Shown here in pieces: positions 30,953 through 48,438 of a DNA stretch of 64,000 nucleotides (the first letter of the stretch is position 1; each line of letters begins with the position of its first letter). The stretch is from Hypomesus transpacificus. Its lineage: Eukaryota; Chordata; Actinopteri; Osmeriformes; Osmeridae. The notes under the pieces were generated by a model. It had not been told where the DNA came from. It was given only the letters and a program-made list of their open reading frames with translations, and did not search any database. Made by a program: the position numbers and the translations under genes. The stretch spans positions 14,262,908-14,326,907 of the forward strand of contig NC_061061.1 of the NCBI RefSeq assembly GCF_021917145.1, given 5' to 3'.

Positions 30953-30966
30953 CTAAAACCGAAAGT
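30953..30966 (-). promoter_or_regulatory. ISRE/IRF-like element upstream of tap1
   Basis: On the minus strand (the tap1 sense strand) the site reads ACTTTCGGTTTTAG, one or two bases from the interferon-stimulated response element AGTTTCNNTTTC. It lies about 410 bases upstream of the tap1 start codon. TAP1 is interferon-inducible in vertebrates, so location and motif agree, but a single motif match can arise by chance. Confidence 0.45.
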
Positions 30967-31402
30967 AGCTGCTTTTCCAAGTGGAAAGTATAGCCTATAT
31001 AGCCTACCCGACCCTTTAACAAAAGTCCCAACTATAATTAGCCTAGTATTGCATTAATTTTATAGTTCCACTTACATTCGAGTATGGAGATTAAGGTTTT
31101 ACATCAGTATAACCCACATTTAATTTTAACATCCAGAAATGTATACATTGTGTCAAATGAAAATGAACACGTTTGAACTTCCTTGTGAACAAGGGTGACA
31201 TCGTGTGACATTTTTGGAAACTGCGTCTTCAATTTTGACGTTTTTGTCAGGGGACGTTTTTATTTGCTTGAAGACGATGTAGATGTTTGAGGTTATGGTA
31301 CCATATTGCATTGCAGGGTTCAACTTCAAAGAGACCGACTCTATCTGTAAAGGAATACAACTAAGGTGTTTTTTACTTTTTTTTATAAGCTTTACTATTA
31401 TT

Positions 31403-31546
31403 GGCTGGGTTTCCCAGATTCGTTAAGAAGCTCTTGACAATAAGTGCTTCTTAGGAGCGTTCTAAGAGCGTTATAGAGCGTTCTTGGAACGCTCTTAAGA
31501 AGCTCTTAGCGTTGAGAGCTTCTTAACGAATCTGGGAAACCCGGCC
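31403..31546. mobile_element. Palindromic MITE
   Basis: The ends GGCTGGGTTTCCCAGATTCG and CGAATCTGGGAAACCCGGCC are inverted repeats that continue inward through TTAAGAAGCTCTT-type sequence, so the 144-bp unit folds into a long hairpin. Similar bases TATTATT flank both sides and are a probable target duplication. This gene-free palindrome resembles a small non-autonomous DNA transposon of a kind common in fish genomes. Confidence 0.7.
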
Positions 31547-32526
31547 TTATTATTATTTATCGTTTATTTGCTAATTTTTATTAACTATTGTAACTTTTAG
31601 AAACAGATGTTCATCCTCTTGATGCAATTTCCCCCAAATAAGGAAACCATTTTGACGACGAGAACAGCAGACAAAGCTTTTGTTGTGTCGACACCTGCTG
31701 TGAGTCCAGAGGTAGCCTATGAAGTGACCATGTTAGGTGCCCTCTTAAAGTTTCCTGTTCTTTATGTCGTCCTTTCATTATCTTTCAGACAGATAACGTA
31801 TGACGCAAGAGTTTAGCACATGGGAACTAAAGTACAAAACTAAAATCTATACCTACTGAGAGCAGCATTGGCCTACCTCGTAATGTCAAGCACACCACAT
31901 TGCCATAGATTATTTTAAATTCTGTTATGTTGCCTGCTCATGTTTGTAGTGTATTGTGGAATTACATTTTTGAAAAAATATGTAAAATTGTGGGCAAATG
32001 CCCTTTTAATTAATTTGCGAACAACATAAAGGCATGCTATTTTTTTTTTTTTTAAATGTCACCATTTGAACCATGCCATCACAGCCCTAAACATTACAAT
32101 AATAGGCACACACACCCACACCCAGCAACTCCCCCACCCACCTCCACACACACACATATACACACACAAAACACACACATCCCGCTTCTATTCTTCTCCA
32201 CACAGTGGCAGGAAGTTCTCCCGATATCCGCAGTGCTTCTGAAAAAAGATTTAGAGAGAAAATTGTGGCAGATATTTGCAAAGGTTGGGGGCTGTTCAAC
32301 AGACTGTTCACACGGTCCAATCTTCAACACAATCAGGAACATAGCAAGACCACAACTTAACAGGAAAAGACCAAGAGTGATACCCCCAAAAAGTTCCCAT
32401 GCTGGTGAACCTAAAAACTGTTGTGGGACCAAGTTACTGGATTAAACTGTTAAGTGGCTGCTAGGAAGAGAGAGAAGAGTATCTCTTGAGTCTCTAGGAA
32501 CATACTGGAACATCACTGGCCCAAGG

Positions 32527-35500
32527 ATGCTAGTGCTGTGGATGGCCATTCTGCTGGCTTTAATCAGGATGTGTGCAGGTGAGTATTAAATCCATCTGAT
32601 AAAATGTTTGACAGATGTGAGATGGAGGAATTTTATCCTCAAAAGAAAAAAAATCTCCAATTCGTATTCATCGTCTTCTCTCTTCTCATCGTCTATCTGG
32701 TCTCCAATGCCTAATCGACCTGTTGCATAAAATTACATTATATCTATTGAACTTTCCATATACTATACACATTAGACACAAATTATTTGTACATTATATG
32801 GCAATTATTTGAAAAGAGTATTTGAAGTAAACAATTGTCTGTCTGAATGTCCTTTCCTTTTAAACAAAACAGCTGAAGGGCAAATAATGGTGCAAATGAA
32901 AAATTCTGGTTAGAATCAGGATGACTAATTTGATAGTGTTAAGTAGGACTAATGTGAAATGTACATTTTTTATATTTGTTGACAGTTGTTTAGTGTCAGT
33001 TGTTTCCATGTATTTCATACTTTTTGTTCTGATGTTCTATTGTAACATGCAGACTCAGAACCATTTAATTATCATGGTTTTAATGTGACCTTCGTGAAGG
33101 GCCTATCTTTTAAATGAACAGAATGGCTTTTATAAGTAGTCTTAGACTAAGCTACAATATGTTTGATTCCAGCTCCATTGTGCAATCTGTCAGTGTTATG
33201 ATTTCATTGTGAGGAATACACCTGCCAAACCCATTGTCCCTCTCCATTAAATTCCTCATCACCATGGCAATAACCTTCAACCTCCATCGCTTTCCAGTTC
33301 ACGCCATTTCCTGTTACTATTCGCTTCTCCTGGAAACTTCCTGTTTGTTACAGGCTTATTTCCTGCTCTCTTAACAGTTTATGCAAAAGGATACCGTTTT
33401 CATGGCTTTAGCTTTGTCTACACGTTTTAATGAATGCTTGCTGATACATTACCACGTATAATAATGTGGCTATGAGGAAACTAAATGTGCATGCAGCACC
33501 AATTTACAAACTTTGGGAATTTAAAAACGCGATGTCACCCACAGCAGCATCACCTGGAGACCCATGGGGCCAGTGTCCCACCACCAGACAGTGCAAGGCC
33601 AAGTTTGCAGACGGATCATGTGACAAGGAGTGCACAGAACCTGAGTGTCTGATGGATGGCTTTGACTGTCTGAAGGACCAAGGCCAATGCAAGTAAGATA
33701 CTCTTAACTCATTCTCTCTCAAAATGGATTCCTTGAACTGCTTGTGATGAAATCCCTATGATACTATTGACCTTAAAATTGCCTTTCTTGGCATTTTTGT
33801 GTGCCCTCCCAGTCCAGGCCATATCCAGTATTGCCGCGACCACTATGCCAACCAACACTGTGAGCAGGGCTGTGACAGCGCCCCCTGTGGCTGGGACGGG
33901 AGTGATTGCTTTAGACACCAGAGCCCTAAGTGGGCTAAAGGCACCCTTGTGCTCCACACGCGGGTCCCGTTGCAACATGGCACCTTCTCCAACAGCTCCT
34001 TTCTGTGGGCTCTCAGTATTCTGCTTAAAACCTCCCTTAAACTGCGAGGCTCAATGTCCCTTGACTCCAGCAAGGACCTCCTGAACTTTGACCCCCAGCA
34101 TCTTGCTGAACTGTTGGCGCAAGTCGCGTCAAATGATGCAAATGGGTAGGTATATACAAAAACACACAAAAAAAAACGATTTTTGTGAAAGCCCGAGCAC
34201 TGCCACACTCCACTAACGCAGATTATAATCTACTATATGAATCATAAGAATCCAAAAATCAAGCAGGGCATAATGATAGCCCTCCTTCCCATTTCAATAA
34301 CGCTCCCCACCTCCTACTCCAACAGATCTGTGTTATTCCTCCAAGTGGACAACAGGCCGTGCTCCCGCCATGCTCCCGCTACCTGTTTCTTGCACGCCAC
34401 AGAAGCAGCCAGTTTTCTGCGCGCTGTGATGTCACTGAACCGTGCGTCCCTCCCCTTCCCCCCAGACCTCCAGGCCATTGTAAGTGTGAGGGGGCTCCGA
34501 GAGGAAATAGGAGGAAGGGAGGAGGACAAGGTTGAACAGGAAACTGGTAGGTCTTTGTGTGCTGTTGTTACAGGAATTAGAACGTCTAGGAAATTTGATT
34601 TGGATCAACAGTACACTTACATTAGAAAAATTCAGATAAAACAATGTTTGCAAGAGAGACATTGCAAAGATCTCTCCTAATCACCTCTGTTCTCCCCACT
34701 TGTCCAGTAGAAGCTACACCCTCATGGCTGTGGGCTGTGATCGGTGTTGCGGTAGGTCTGACGCTGGCATTGGCCTTGGCGGTTGTCTTGGTGACCAGAA
34801 AGGTAAGAAGGAGTCGAACAGAGAGGGAGGTGGGAGAGAGGGTGAGGCACAGATCCACCGTCACCGACAACAGTGAGGGCGGGGCCAAAACTTGGGCACA
34901 GCACACACCTCATCGTGAGCGAAGGGGCAGAGCGGGGAGGGAGAAAGACAGGAACGGGATGAAGAAGAAGAAGAAAGCTAAGGAGGCAGAGAAGAAGAGA
35001 AGGAGGGAGCCGTTGGGGGAGGACGCCATTCGAATGCGGTAAGCAAATGTGGAGATCAAATCTAATCAGTCTCAATTCACACTGAATCTCGCTCAGTGAG
35101 TGTTTAATTTATATATTACCTAACATGACACACTGTACACTCTTCTTTCAGACCACTCAAAAGGAACCTGGACATTGGCAGTGACACTGACTTTACCCAG
35201 AGTTCCATGGAGGACATCAATGCCAGATGTTCCACACGCCAGGAGGATCCTTCTATCTGTGATCACAGAAGCATGGAGCAGAAACACTTCAGGGTCACTC
35301 CCAGCCAATCACAAAGCCCTAGGCCTATACAACGTATAAACATTTCCTGTTTATAGTGAATGTATCAATAGACTATTCATTTCATCCCCCTGTATTCCTT
35401 CAATGGTATGCATTACGGCATGATGTCATCATATATTTCAGCTCCTCCAAGAGGATGGGAGAGAAATGCTGTCCCTCCACTTCTGAGTCCTCCCAATCAG

Positions 35501-37848
35501 GTGAGCTCTCCAGTCTTACCCAGTCTTGATACTTATCCTACGTGAGTACAACTTTGGAATAGTGTTACAGACTAGGTTGGGCATGTATCTTTTAGAATCA
35601 GAATCAGGCATGTATCTTTTAGAATCAGAATCAGAATCAGGCATGTATCTTTTAGAATCAGAATCAGAATAAAGGTGGCTTGTGCGTAGTGCAATAGGTG
35701 TCAGATGGACTTAAAAATTGTAAATTTTACCAATACCTGGCCTATTGTTAGAGTTAAGGTACTCGACATTCACTGTGGATACGCCTTTACCAGTCAGCTC
35801 CTGTCCAGTGGTGTGGTCCTGATGGGTCGGTGGTCCTTATTCGGGCAGTGCGGAGTGGTCTCGATCGAGTGGTCCTTGAGCTGCTGCGGGCTGGGGTGCC
35901 GGTTAACAACACGGACCATACTGGTAATGCCTTCCCCACAACATTGTATAATGATAACACAAAATCGCAATCTCCCCATGTATAGAGAGGACGACTCATT
36001 TACTGCATCCATTCACACAAGATGACAGATATCCCAGATGAGTCAACATATACAGTATACAGAGTATAATATTGTGTCATGGAAGCGTTAATGTGCTTTT
36101 GAGAAGTCGTACATTGTAAGACTGCTCTATACTTTGACACTTAAGGGGATGAGTAACTGGTGTAACTTACCCATCTCTCTCACATCCCTTCTTGTGTCCC
36201 GTCTTTTCTCTTCCCTCTTCTTCCATCTCTTCAGCACCCCTGCTGCCCCTTTCTGATGCAGAACAAAGTTAATGAGTGCTGAGGCAGTGTGGATGTACCA
36301 TATTAACCCCGCTCGCTTCCCCCCCCCCCTCCCCTGTCTCTCTTTCTCTCCCATTCTCGCTCTCTTTCTCTGTTATTATATCTCTCTTTATCAGTCTCTA
36401 GATTTGTCTCTCTTTCCTGGCTGATTCACTTGTCTTTCACCCTAATTTGCATCCCTGTCAGAATCGCTCCATTGTTCCCTCAGCATTTTTCACCCTCTGG
36501 GCTTGATCTCTGTTGTATAATGTTTGTTCACTGGCTGACTTACCAGTAGTCCCCCCTCTAATCTCTGTACCAACCTCCCTCCTTCTTTCCCTCACATCCC
36601 TCTAAATGCACTTTATCACTCAGGGAGATCAGCCCTCCACTGGGCATGCTCAGTAAACCACCTCTCTCTAACAAGAACCCTCACTCGTTATGGGGCAGCA
36701 GTGGACCTGCAAGACAACAAGGTACCCAAATGATTTATTTTATTTTAAAATGTATTGCGGAAACTGTCCCTAATTATCCCAACAATAGTCACTACTGGAA
36801 TGTAATTGTAGAGTTTAGGCCCCTCCCACTCTGGCAGTGCCACATTGTGATCTGTTGGGGCTACTCTCATCTTCTACCAGGGGGAGACACCTCTATTTCT
36901 CGCCGCCCTTCACGGTTGCTACGATACTGCCAGGTTTCTTCTCCTCAACGGGGCCAATCAGGAATTGCATGATCGAAGAGGGCGTCGCCCACTGGATGTT
37001 GCCCGAGAGGGAATGCATCACCAGGTTTTGGAGCTCCTATTGGCTCACAGAGTTCAGAGAGGACCTATTCCGATTGATCCATCCAATGAGATGTTGTGGG
37101 ATGAGCGTGGCCTCATGTACTCCCCCTGGCCCACTTCCCAGGGCGTACCTGGGAGGAGTTCCTCTTTCTCCGGGGTCATAGAACAACGATATATGACTCC
37201 ACCTCCACCAAGGTAAACCATCTATCTTGTTATATTTTATCTATCAGGAGCAAGCCAATTATTATGTACACACCCATTACAATCTTTGATTGAGTAATCT
37301 ATGCGATTGAAAATGCTTATTTCTTCTTTGACAGTAATTGGTCTATGGGCAGAGTACAGTGTCCCTCCCCCCAGAATTGGCGGCCACAGCTCAACCAATC
37401 AGCAACTGCATTGGTCACTCCAAGAATCATGGGTCGTCCACCTCGGCCAATCAGCACCCTGCAGGAAGTGACCTCAGAAGCAGAGGACGAAGACAGAGAA
37501 AGAGCACAGGAAGTTCCTAGAGCAGCCACCCCCCACTTTTTATTACCCCAGCCTGCTCCTCGACAACGGTCATTCTCCTGTACCCAGCATGCATTGCAGC
37601 GTCGCATTAGTACCCACCAACCTGCACCACCCCTTAATGTCGTCCACCTTGACACATCTAATGAGCCAATAGAGAGAGTGATAGTGGTCGCTCCCACAGA
37701 TGCACCCACACAATCAGACCGCAGATCAAAAACTGATAATAGTGACATCACAAGTAAGGCCGAGGCAGCAAGCTCCACAAATGTAGAGCAGAGAAGCAAA
37801 AGTGAGAAATTAAATAACATGGCTGACTCTACTCAAACAGCACTATAA
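32527..37848 (+). CDS. Reduced Notch-family receptor lacking EGF repeats
   Basis: Eleven exons (32527..32578, 33545..33692, 33813..34145, 34326..34546, 34708..35038, 35152..35333, 35442..35500, 35809..35923, 36624..36721, 36881..37212, 37335..37848) keep one frame with matching phases: 794 residues. Seen in order: a signal peptide (MLVLWMAILLALIRMCA), two Lin12-Notch repeats (Cys28-59 and 66-99, six cysteines each), a NOD region (GTLVLHTRVP), NODP (VLFLQVDNRPC), one membrane segment (about 258-280) followed by RKVRR, a basic block KKRRREPLGED matching the Notch post-RAM sequence, a short ankyrin block (about 444-570, with GRSALHWACSVNH and GETPLFLAALHG) and a 170-residue tail. No EGF repeat is present, LNR-A is missing, no furin-type RxxR is seen between NOD and NODP, and the RAM WFP motif is not seen. 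Location beside pbx2 and gpsm3 suggests descent from NOTCH4. Family is certain; function is open. Confidence 0.85.
35578..35668 (+). repeat. Short tandem repeat in Notch-like intron
   Basis: The unit GGCATGTATCTTTTAGAATC plus a variable number of AGAATC/AGAATCA copies is repeated about three times in a row. It lies in the intron between the seventh and eighth coding exons. Confidence 0.8.
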
Positions 37849-38663
37849 GCGCTGCACTAAATACTTTCCCACAAATGGGCATATGGGTGTTTACTTTACA
37901 TTGAGATAACATTAGGTGAAGGATTCATTTGTGTTTATATGCATTTATGTCTGAAATTACAAACAAGCATCTGATTTGTATTACTGAAATAATACACCTG
38001 TATTGGGAGACAGAACTAAAGATTGTGAATACAGATTCTTTATTGTAAAGGAGGTAGAGAGAATACAGGTGTTTCACTGTACAGAGAAAAGACTGCACTG
38101 TTTATATACTCAATTAAAGAGTTCAAATGGACAGCACAGACACAGGTGTGCCTCATTCATAAAATACACACACAAGCCCAGTAGAAAAAAAAAAAGAGAA
38201 ACACAAATTCTTTGGATTTTCTCTATTGCCCTCTCATTCTTGATTTCATCTCTGTTGTAACATAAAAAACACTACATATTTTAAATGCTAATAAAACAGC
38301 AATAATAATAATGTGTCATAAAAACAATAAAATGATAATGCAGTTGCCCAAGCCCCCCAACCAATGTGATGCAGTAACAAGTCCAGGTGGTGAAAAACAA
38401 AGCTCATGATCCATGATCCCAATACTAAAACCACAGATAGAAGTACACAAACAAACACACGTACACACACACTCCAAGTGCACATAAAAACACTCACATT
38501 CCAACTCTTAACCCATTCAACCAATAGCATGACAGTAATAACATAAAAATGTACTAACACATACAGAAATGATAACTGCAGCCGAGAGGAAAAAAGTGAT
38601 ATCATTCTTTTCCGCTGTCAATCTTTCCGTCAACTGTCGTTGAGGTGAAGAGGACGGGCCCCA
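37849..38663. other. Convergent 3' UTR region of the Notch-like gene and pbx2
   Basis: The two stop codons face each other across 815 bases. AATAAA-like signals occur on the + strand (near 38290) and on the minus strand, so transcripts may overlap at their 3' ends. No coding sequence is supported. Confidence 0.5.
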
Positions 38664-45112
<6,449 letters not shown>

Positions 45113-45331
45113 ACACTAGTGTCCCCTAGCGATTGACAAAGTAAAAAACAAGAAAATAATACTATAGCGACACGGGACTAAAGTGGACTAGTCTGTGTGT
45201 TTGATTTAGAAAAGCAATATAGAAAAAATGAATAATCTTGATCTGAATAATCATGATAAAAGCCATTTTATTAATTTGATCTGAGCTCTGATTCCAAACA
45301 TAAAAAATTTCTTATAAAAACAAATCAAAAT

Positions 45332-47519
45332 ATAGCTGCAAGCAGCAATGTGGTGGCCAAGCAGGTCAGATGACCCAGAAGAAACTTTCGACATCTAGTG
45401 ACTGCGGTTTACCTGGCTTTCTTTGCAGTGGCTTATAGTCTCGCTAAACAGAGAATCAGAGACATGACAAGCTTGTCAGCTTTGGCTGGATTTGAACCTC
45501 TGACGTTGCCAGGACACCAATTTATCCTAGTGAGCTATTCTCAGTGCTGGAAATCAGATTTCAGTGACTGCGTAAAAATATAAAGAATTTTTCCTGTGGC
45601 AAGCGGTTGTCAGATTTGTCCCAAGTTTAAACAGCTGTAATTCAGTCCTATTTTGATATGTCAATGTGATTGTGGTCTGAAGATAATCTGTGTAAAAGTT
45701 GGTGAATATTTGATACATTTTGAGTAGGACAAAAACGTTTTATTAATTAATGAAAATGGCGGCATCAATTTGGCTGGTATCACAAGTTAACATGTGTCAG
45801 ACATGGGATCGCCCCCCTAGAGGTTAGAGGACACATATCTGTAAAGCACAATAAATCGGATTCTTCATGAGTATAAATCCCCTGAGAATGAAACATTATC
45901 GTGGCCATTATGATTATACTGCTCGACAGCTACTGTCACATACCTGGCTTCACTAAACAGATAAACCAGTATCATGACATGCCTGAGACTTTGCCTGGAT
46001 TCGAACCTACGACCTTGCACTTCAACGGAGCCAGTCTATCCCAGTGAGCCATTATCAGCACTGGATGTGTACAGTTACTGAATACAAAAAGGAAGCCGTT
46101 TCTCCTGTGGCACGCATGGTCAGATTTGGCCCGAGTTTATACAGCTGTAATTCAGTCATATTTTTACATGGCAAGGTGATTGTGGTCTGAAGATAATCTG
46201 TGCCAAATCTGGTGAATATTGGATACATTGTGTAGGAGTAAGGAAAAAAGTTCATTATTCATTCATTCAAAATGGCGGCCTCATCAATTCGTGTGGTATC
46301 ACGCGTTAACATGCATCAGACGCGGGATCTCCTAAGATATCACGAGACATAGGAATTGCTTAAATACGCCAAACAAATCAACAGTTATTGGTCAAAACAC
46401 AATCCTACCTATTGTAATGCCCCCTAGAGGTCAAATGACACTACCTGTCTCAAACCTCTTAATAAGAGGGCCTTGAGTCCATACACCAAGTTTGGAGTCA
46501 ATGCATCAAAGCTTGGCTAAGATATTACCTCACTTTCTTTTTCCGGATCAGTTGCTCAATTTGATTGGCTGTAACTAACAAACGGTTGCAGAAATCAAAA
46601 CGCCATGTGATGTCTTTTGTGAGGCTTGGTCTGAAAATGTTTGCCTATTGCAGCGCCACCTAGAGGTGAAATGGCATGACCTATTTTGGACTTCTTTAGA
46701 ACAGGGTCCCTCGTCCCTATACCAAATTTGTTGTCAATGCAGTAAAGAGGTGCTGAGATATGACCTCACTTCTTTTATGGTGGCTTGGTTGACGATTTTG
46801 ATTGGCTGATGACTTTGATTGGCTGTTCCAGTCGAGTGTAGAAAGTCTAAAAAACATGTGATTTCTTTTGTGTGGCTTGGTCTGAAGATGATCTGTGCCA
46901 AATTTGGTGAAGATTGGACAAACCTTATAGGAGAGGTAGCGAAAAAACGTTATATTCAAAATGGCGGCCACATCAATTCAGCCACATCAATTTGATGTGG
47001 CTGTATGTAACAAACGGTTGCGAAAATCAAAGCTCCAGGGGATAATTTTTGTGAGGCTTGGTCTGAAGATCATCTGTGGCAATTTTGAAGAAGATTCGAC
47101 AAGAATTGTAGGAGGAGTAGCGAAAAAACGCTTTTCCTTTACATTCAAAATGGCGGAGAATCTATAGAACTGGGTATGACTGGGTATGAGTGCGTTGAAC
47201 TCGTCTTGATCCAGGGAATCCAACGATACCTCATTTTGGACAATGGGGCATATGGTTCAAAAGTAACATGTGTAAACACACCTTCAACTTTGACCCATTG
47301 GTGGCGCTAGATGGTTGGAATGGGAGACATGAAACTTGGTGAAATTGATGAGGGGACTGGTCCCAAATAGTGTGCCAAAATTCACAACTTCTGACCAATT
47401 GGTTCTAGGGGCTGCCATAGACTCCCATGGCAGAAGAAGATGTATAATAATAATAATAATAAGAAGAAGAATACGTAGAAACACTTAAGGTGGCTTCGCC
47501 ACTTCGCGGCTTGGCCACC
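45332..47519. repeat. Composite interspersed repeat with direct subrepeats and tRNA-like modules
   Basis: The block starts TATAGCTGCAAGCAGCAATG and has matching ends GGTGGCCAAGC (45352-45362) and GCTTGGCCACC (47509-47519). Inside, a roughly 508-bp unit is present twice as a diverged direct repeat (about 45404-45820 and 45912-46330; both have ACAGCTGTAATTCAGTC, GTGGTCTGAAGATAATCTGT and AAAATGGCGGC). Further copies of the GGTCTGAAGAT and AAAATGGCGG modules follow to 47160. Each large unit contains a minus-strand tRNA-like stretch. No transposase or reverse transcriptase frame is visible. Confidence 0.65.
45990..46064 (-). repeat. tRNA-like pol III promoter module
   Basis: On the minus strand an A-box TGGCTCACTGGG (46051-46040) is followed about 35 bases later by a perfect B-box GGTTCGAATCC (46007-45997), the internal promoter of tRNA genes. 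No full cloverleaf with a paired acceptor stem is evident, so this is a tRNA-derived module within the composite repeat rather than a working tRNA. A diverged second copy lies at 45488-45537. Confidence 0.6.
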
Positions 47520-48438
47520 AATTAAAAGTATTCCCTCTGCTTTTTTCACTCTGTCATAATCATTTCTAGACTAGACTGTTGTCATTTGTCTAGGTTACTT
47601 CTACTTCTCGTTTAGCTCTGTCTTGTCAACAGGATGTGTGCCAAAACCACAGAAGTGTTAGAGTAGCAGGGTGCCTGTTTCAACATGCTGTCTTTGAAAG
47701 TAAGGCAAAGGCATTTTCTATAGAAAGAGCATATAAAGCAGACCTGACTCTTACAATCAGCTCATGCCTTAACTCTAGTAGGACTACTTATTTACAATAC
47801 AAACAAAGCCGTACTTGACGTTTCACAGTAATGTTTCATAATGCCATGACGCAGACAGAAGGTGGCCAAATAAATAAGGGGGGGTTGGGGTAAAAAGAGG
47901 AACAGGAAGAGAGAAAGAGAAGACTGACAGACAGACAGTGTTGGAGAAAGCTTGACATGCTTGTGAAGCTAAAGGCATAGCAGGTTGTTTTCACAAAACA
48001 TTTAGTCAACCAAGTAAAGAATGCTGTGCCTACTCAATGCTGGTAATAGAAGATGAGATTGATCAAATACTAGATTGAAGGAAGAAAAAGGTAAGAAAAT
48101 AGTAACTTACTTCAATTTTGTTTGAAAAAGTTAGGACACACTCTAGGGGCAAGTAACGCCCTGAGTTGCATTTTTGAGCTGTACATGATGAAACCTGTCA
48201 TTCTGGTTTCTTATTGATATTCCATCTGCTATTAGAGCCTATTATGAATACATCTGCAGTAGTTGATCAGTTTGTGGTAAATCTACAGTGAAGTTGTATT
48301 AACATTAGCTATACAGTTAACACTTTGAGGTTTGTTATGTTGCTGTAACACTAATCAGGACAGTATATATCATAATATTTCCTGTCTTAAAGTTGTCGCT
48401 TTCATCAAAAATAGATTAAATCCAGTGGAAACTTCCCA

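Larger units (their letters stand above)
30541..32526. other. Shared upstream region between divergent tap1 and Notch-like genes
   Basis: This roughly 2-kb gap separates two start codons facing away from each other. It holds the ISRE-like site, a palindromic MITE (31403-31546), a poly-T run and a CA-rich stretch near 32105-32185. No EGF-type cysteine-rich coding sequence is visible on either strand. Confidence 0.55.
45113..48438. other. Region between divergent pbx2 and gpsm3-like genes
   Basis: It is dominated by the composite repeat at 45332-47519. To its right, 47880-48091 reads like a non-coding first exon for the gpsm3-like gene, ending at GAAAAAG|GTAAG, with an acceptor AG at about 48424-48425. 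No protein-coding exon is supported. Confidence 0.4.

Noticed and set aside
32056-32445. 129-codon + strand ORF upstream of the Notch-like gene
   Set aside because: Its beginning is a CA-rich low-complexity stretch; no EGF-type cysteines or known domain, no splice phase linking it to the Notch exons.
36234-36310. Possible relict ankyrin exon in the Notch-like gene after CTCTTCAG
   Set aside because: An acceptor-like site is followed by TPLLPL-type codons but a stop comes within 13 codons in the phase needed, and direct splicing of the flanking exons keeps frame without it.
45990-46064. A functional tRNA gene
   Set aside because: A- and B-boxes are present but the acceptor stem does not pair and the stretch is repeated inside a repeat block.
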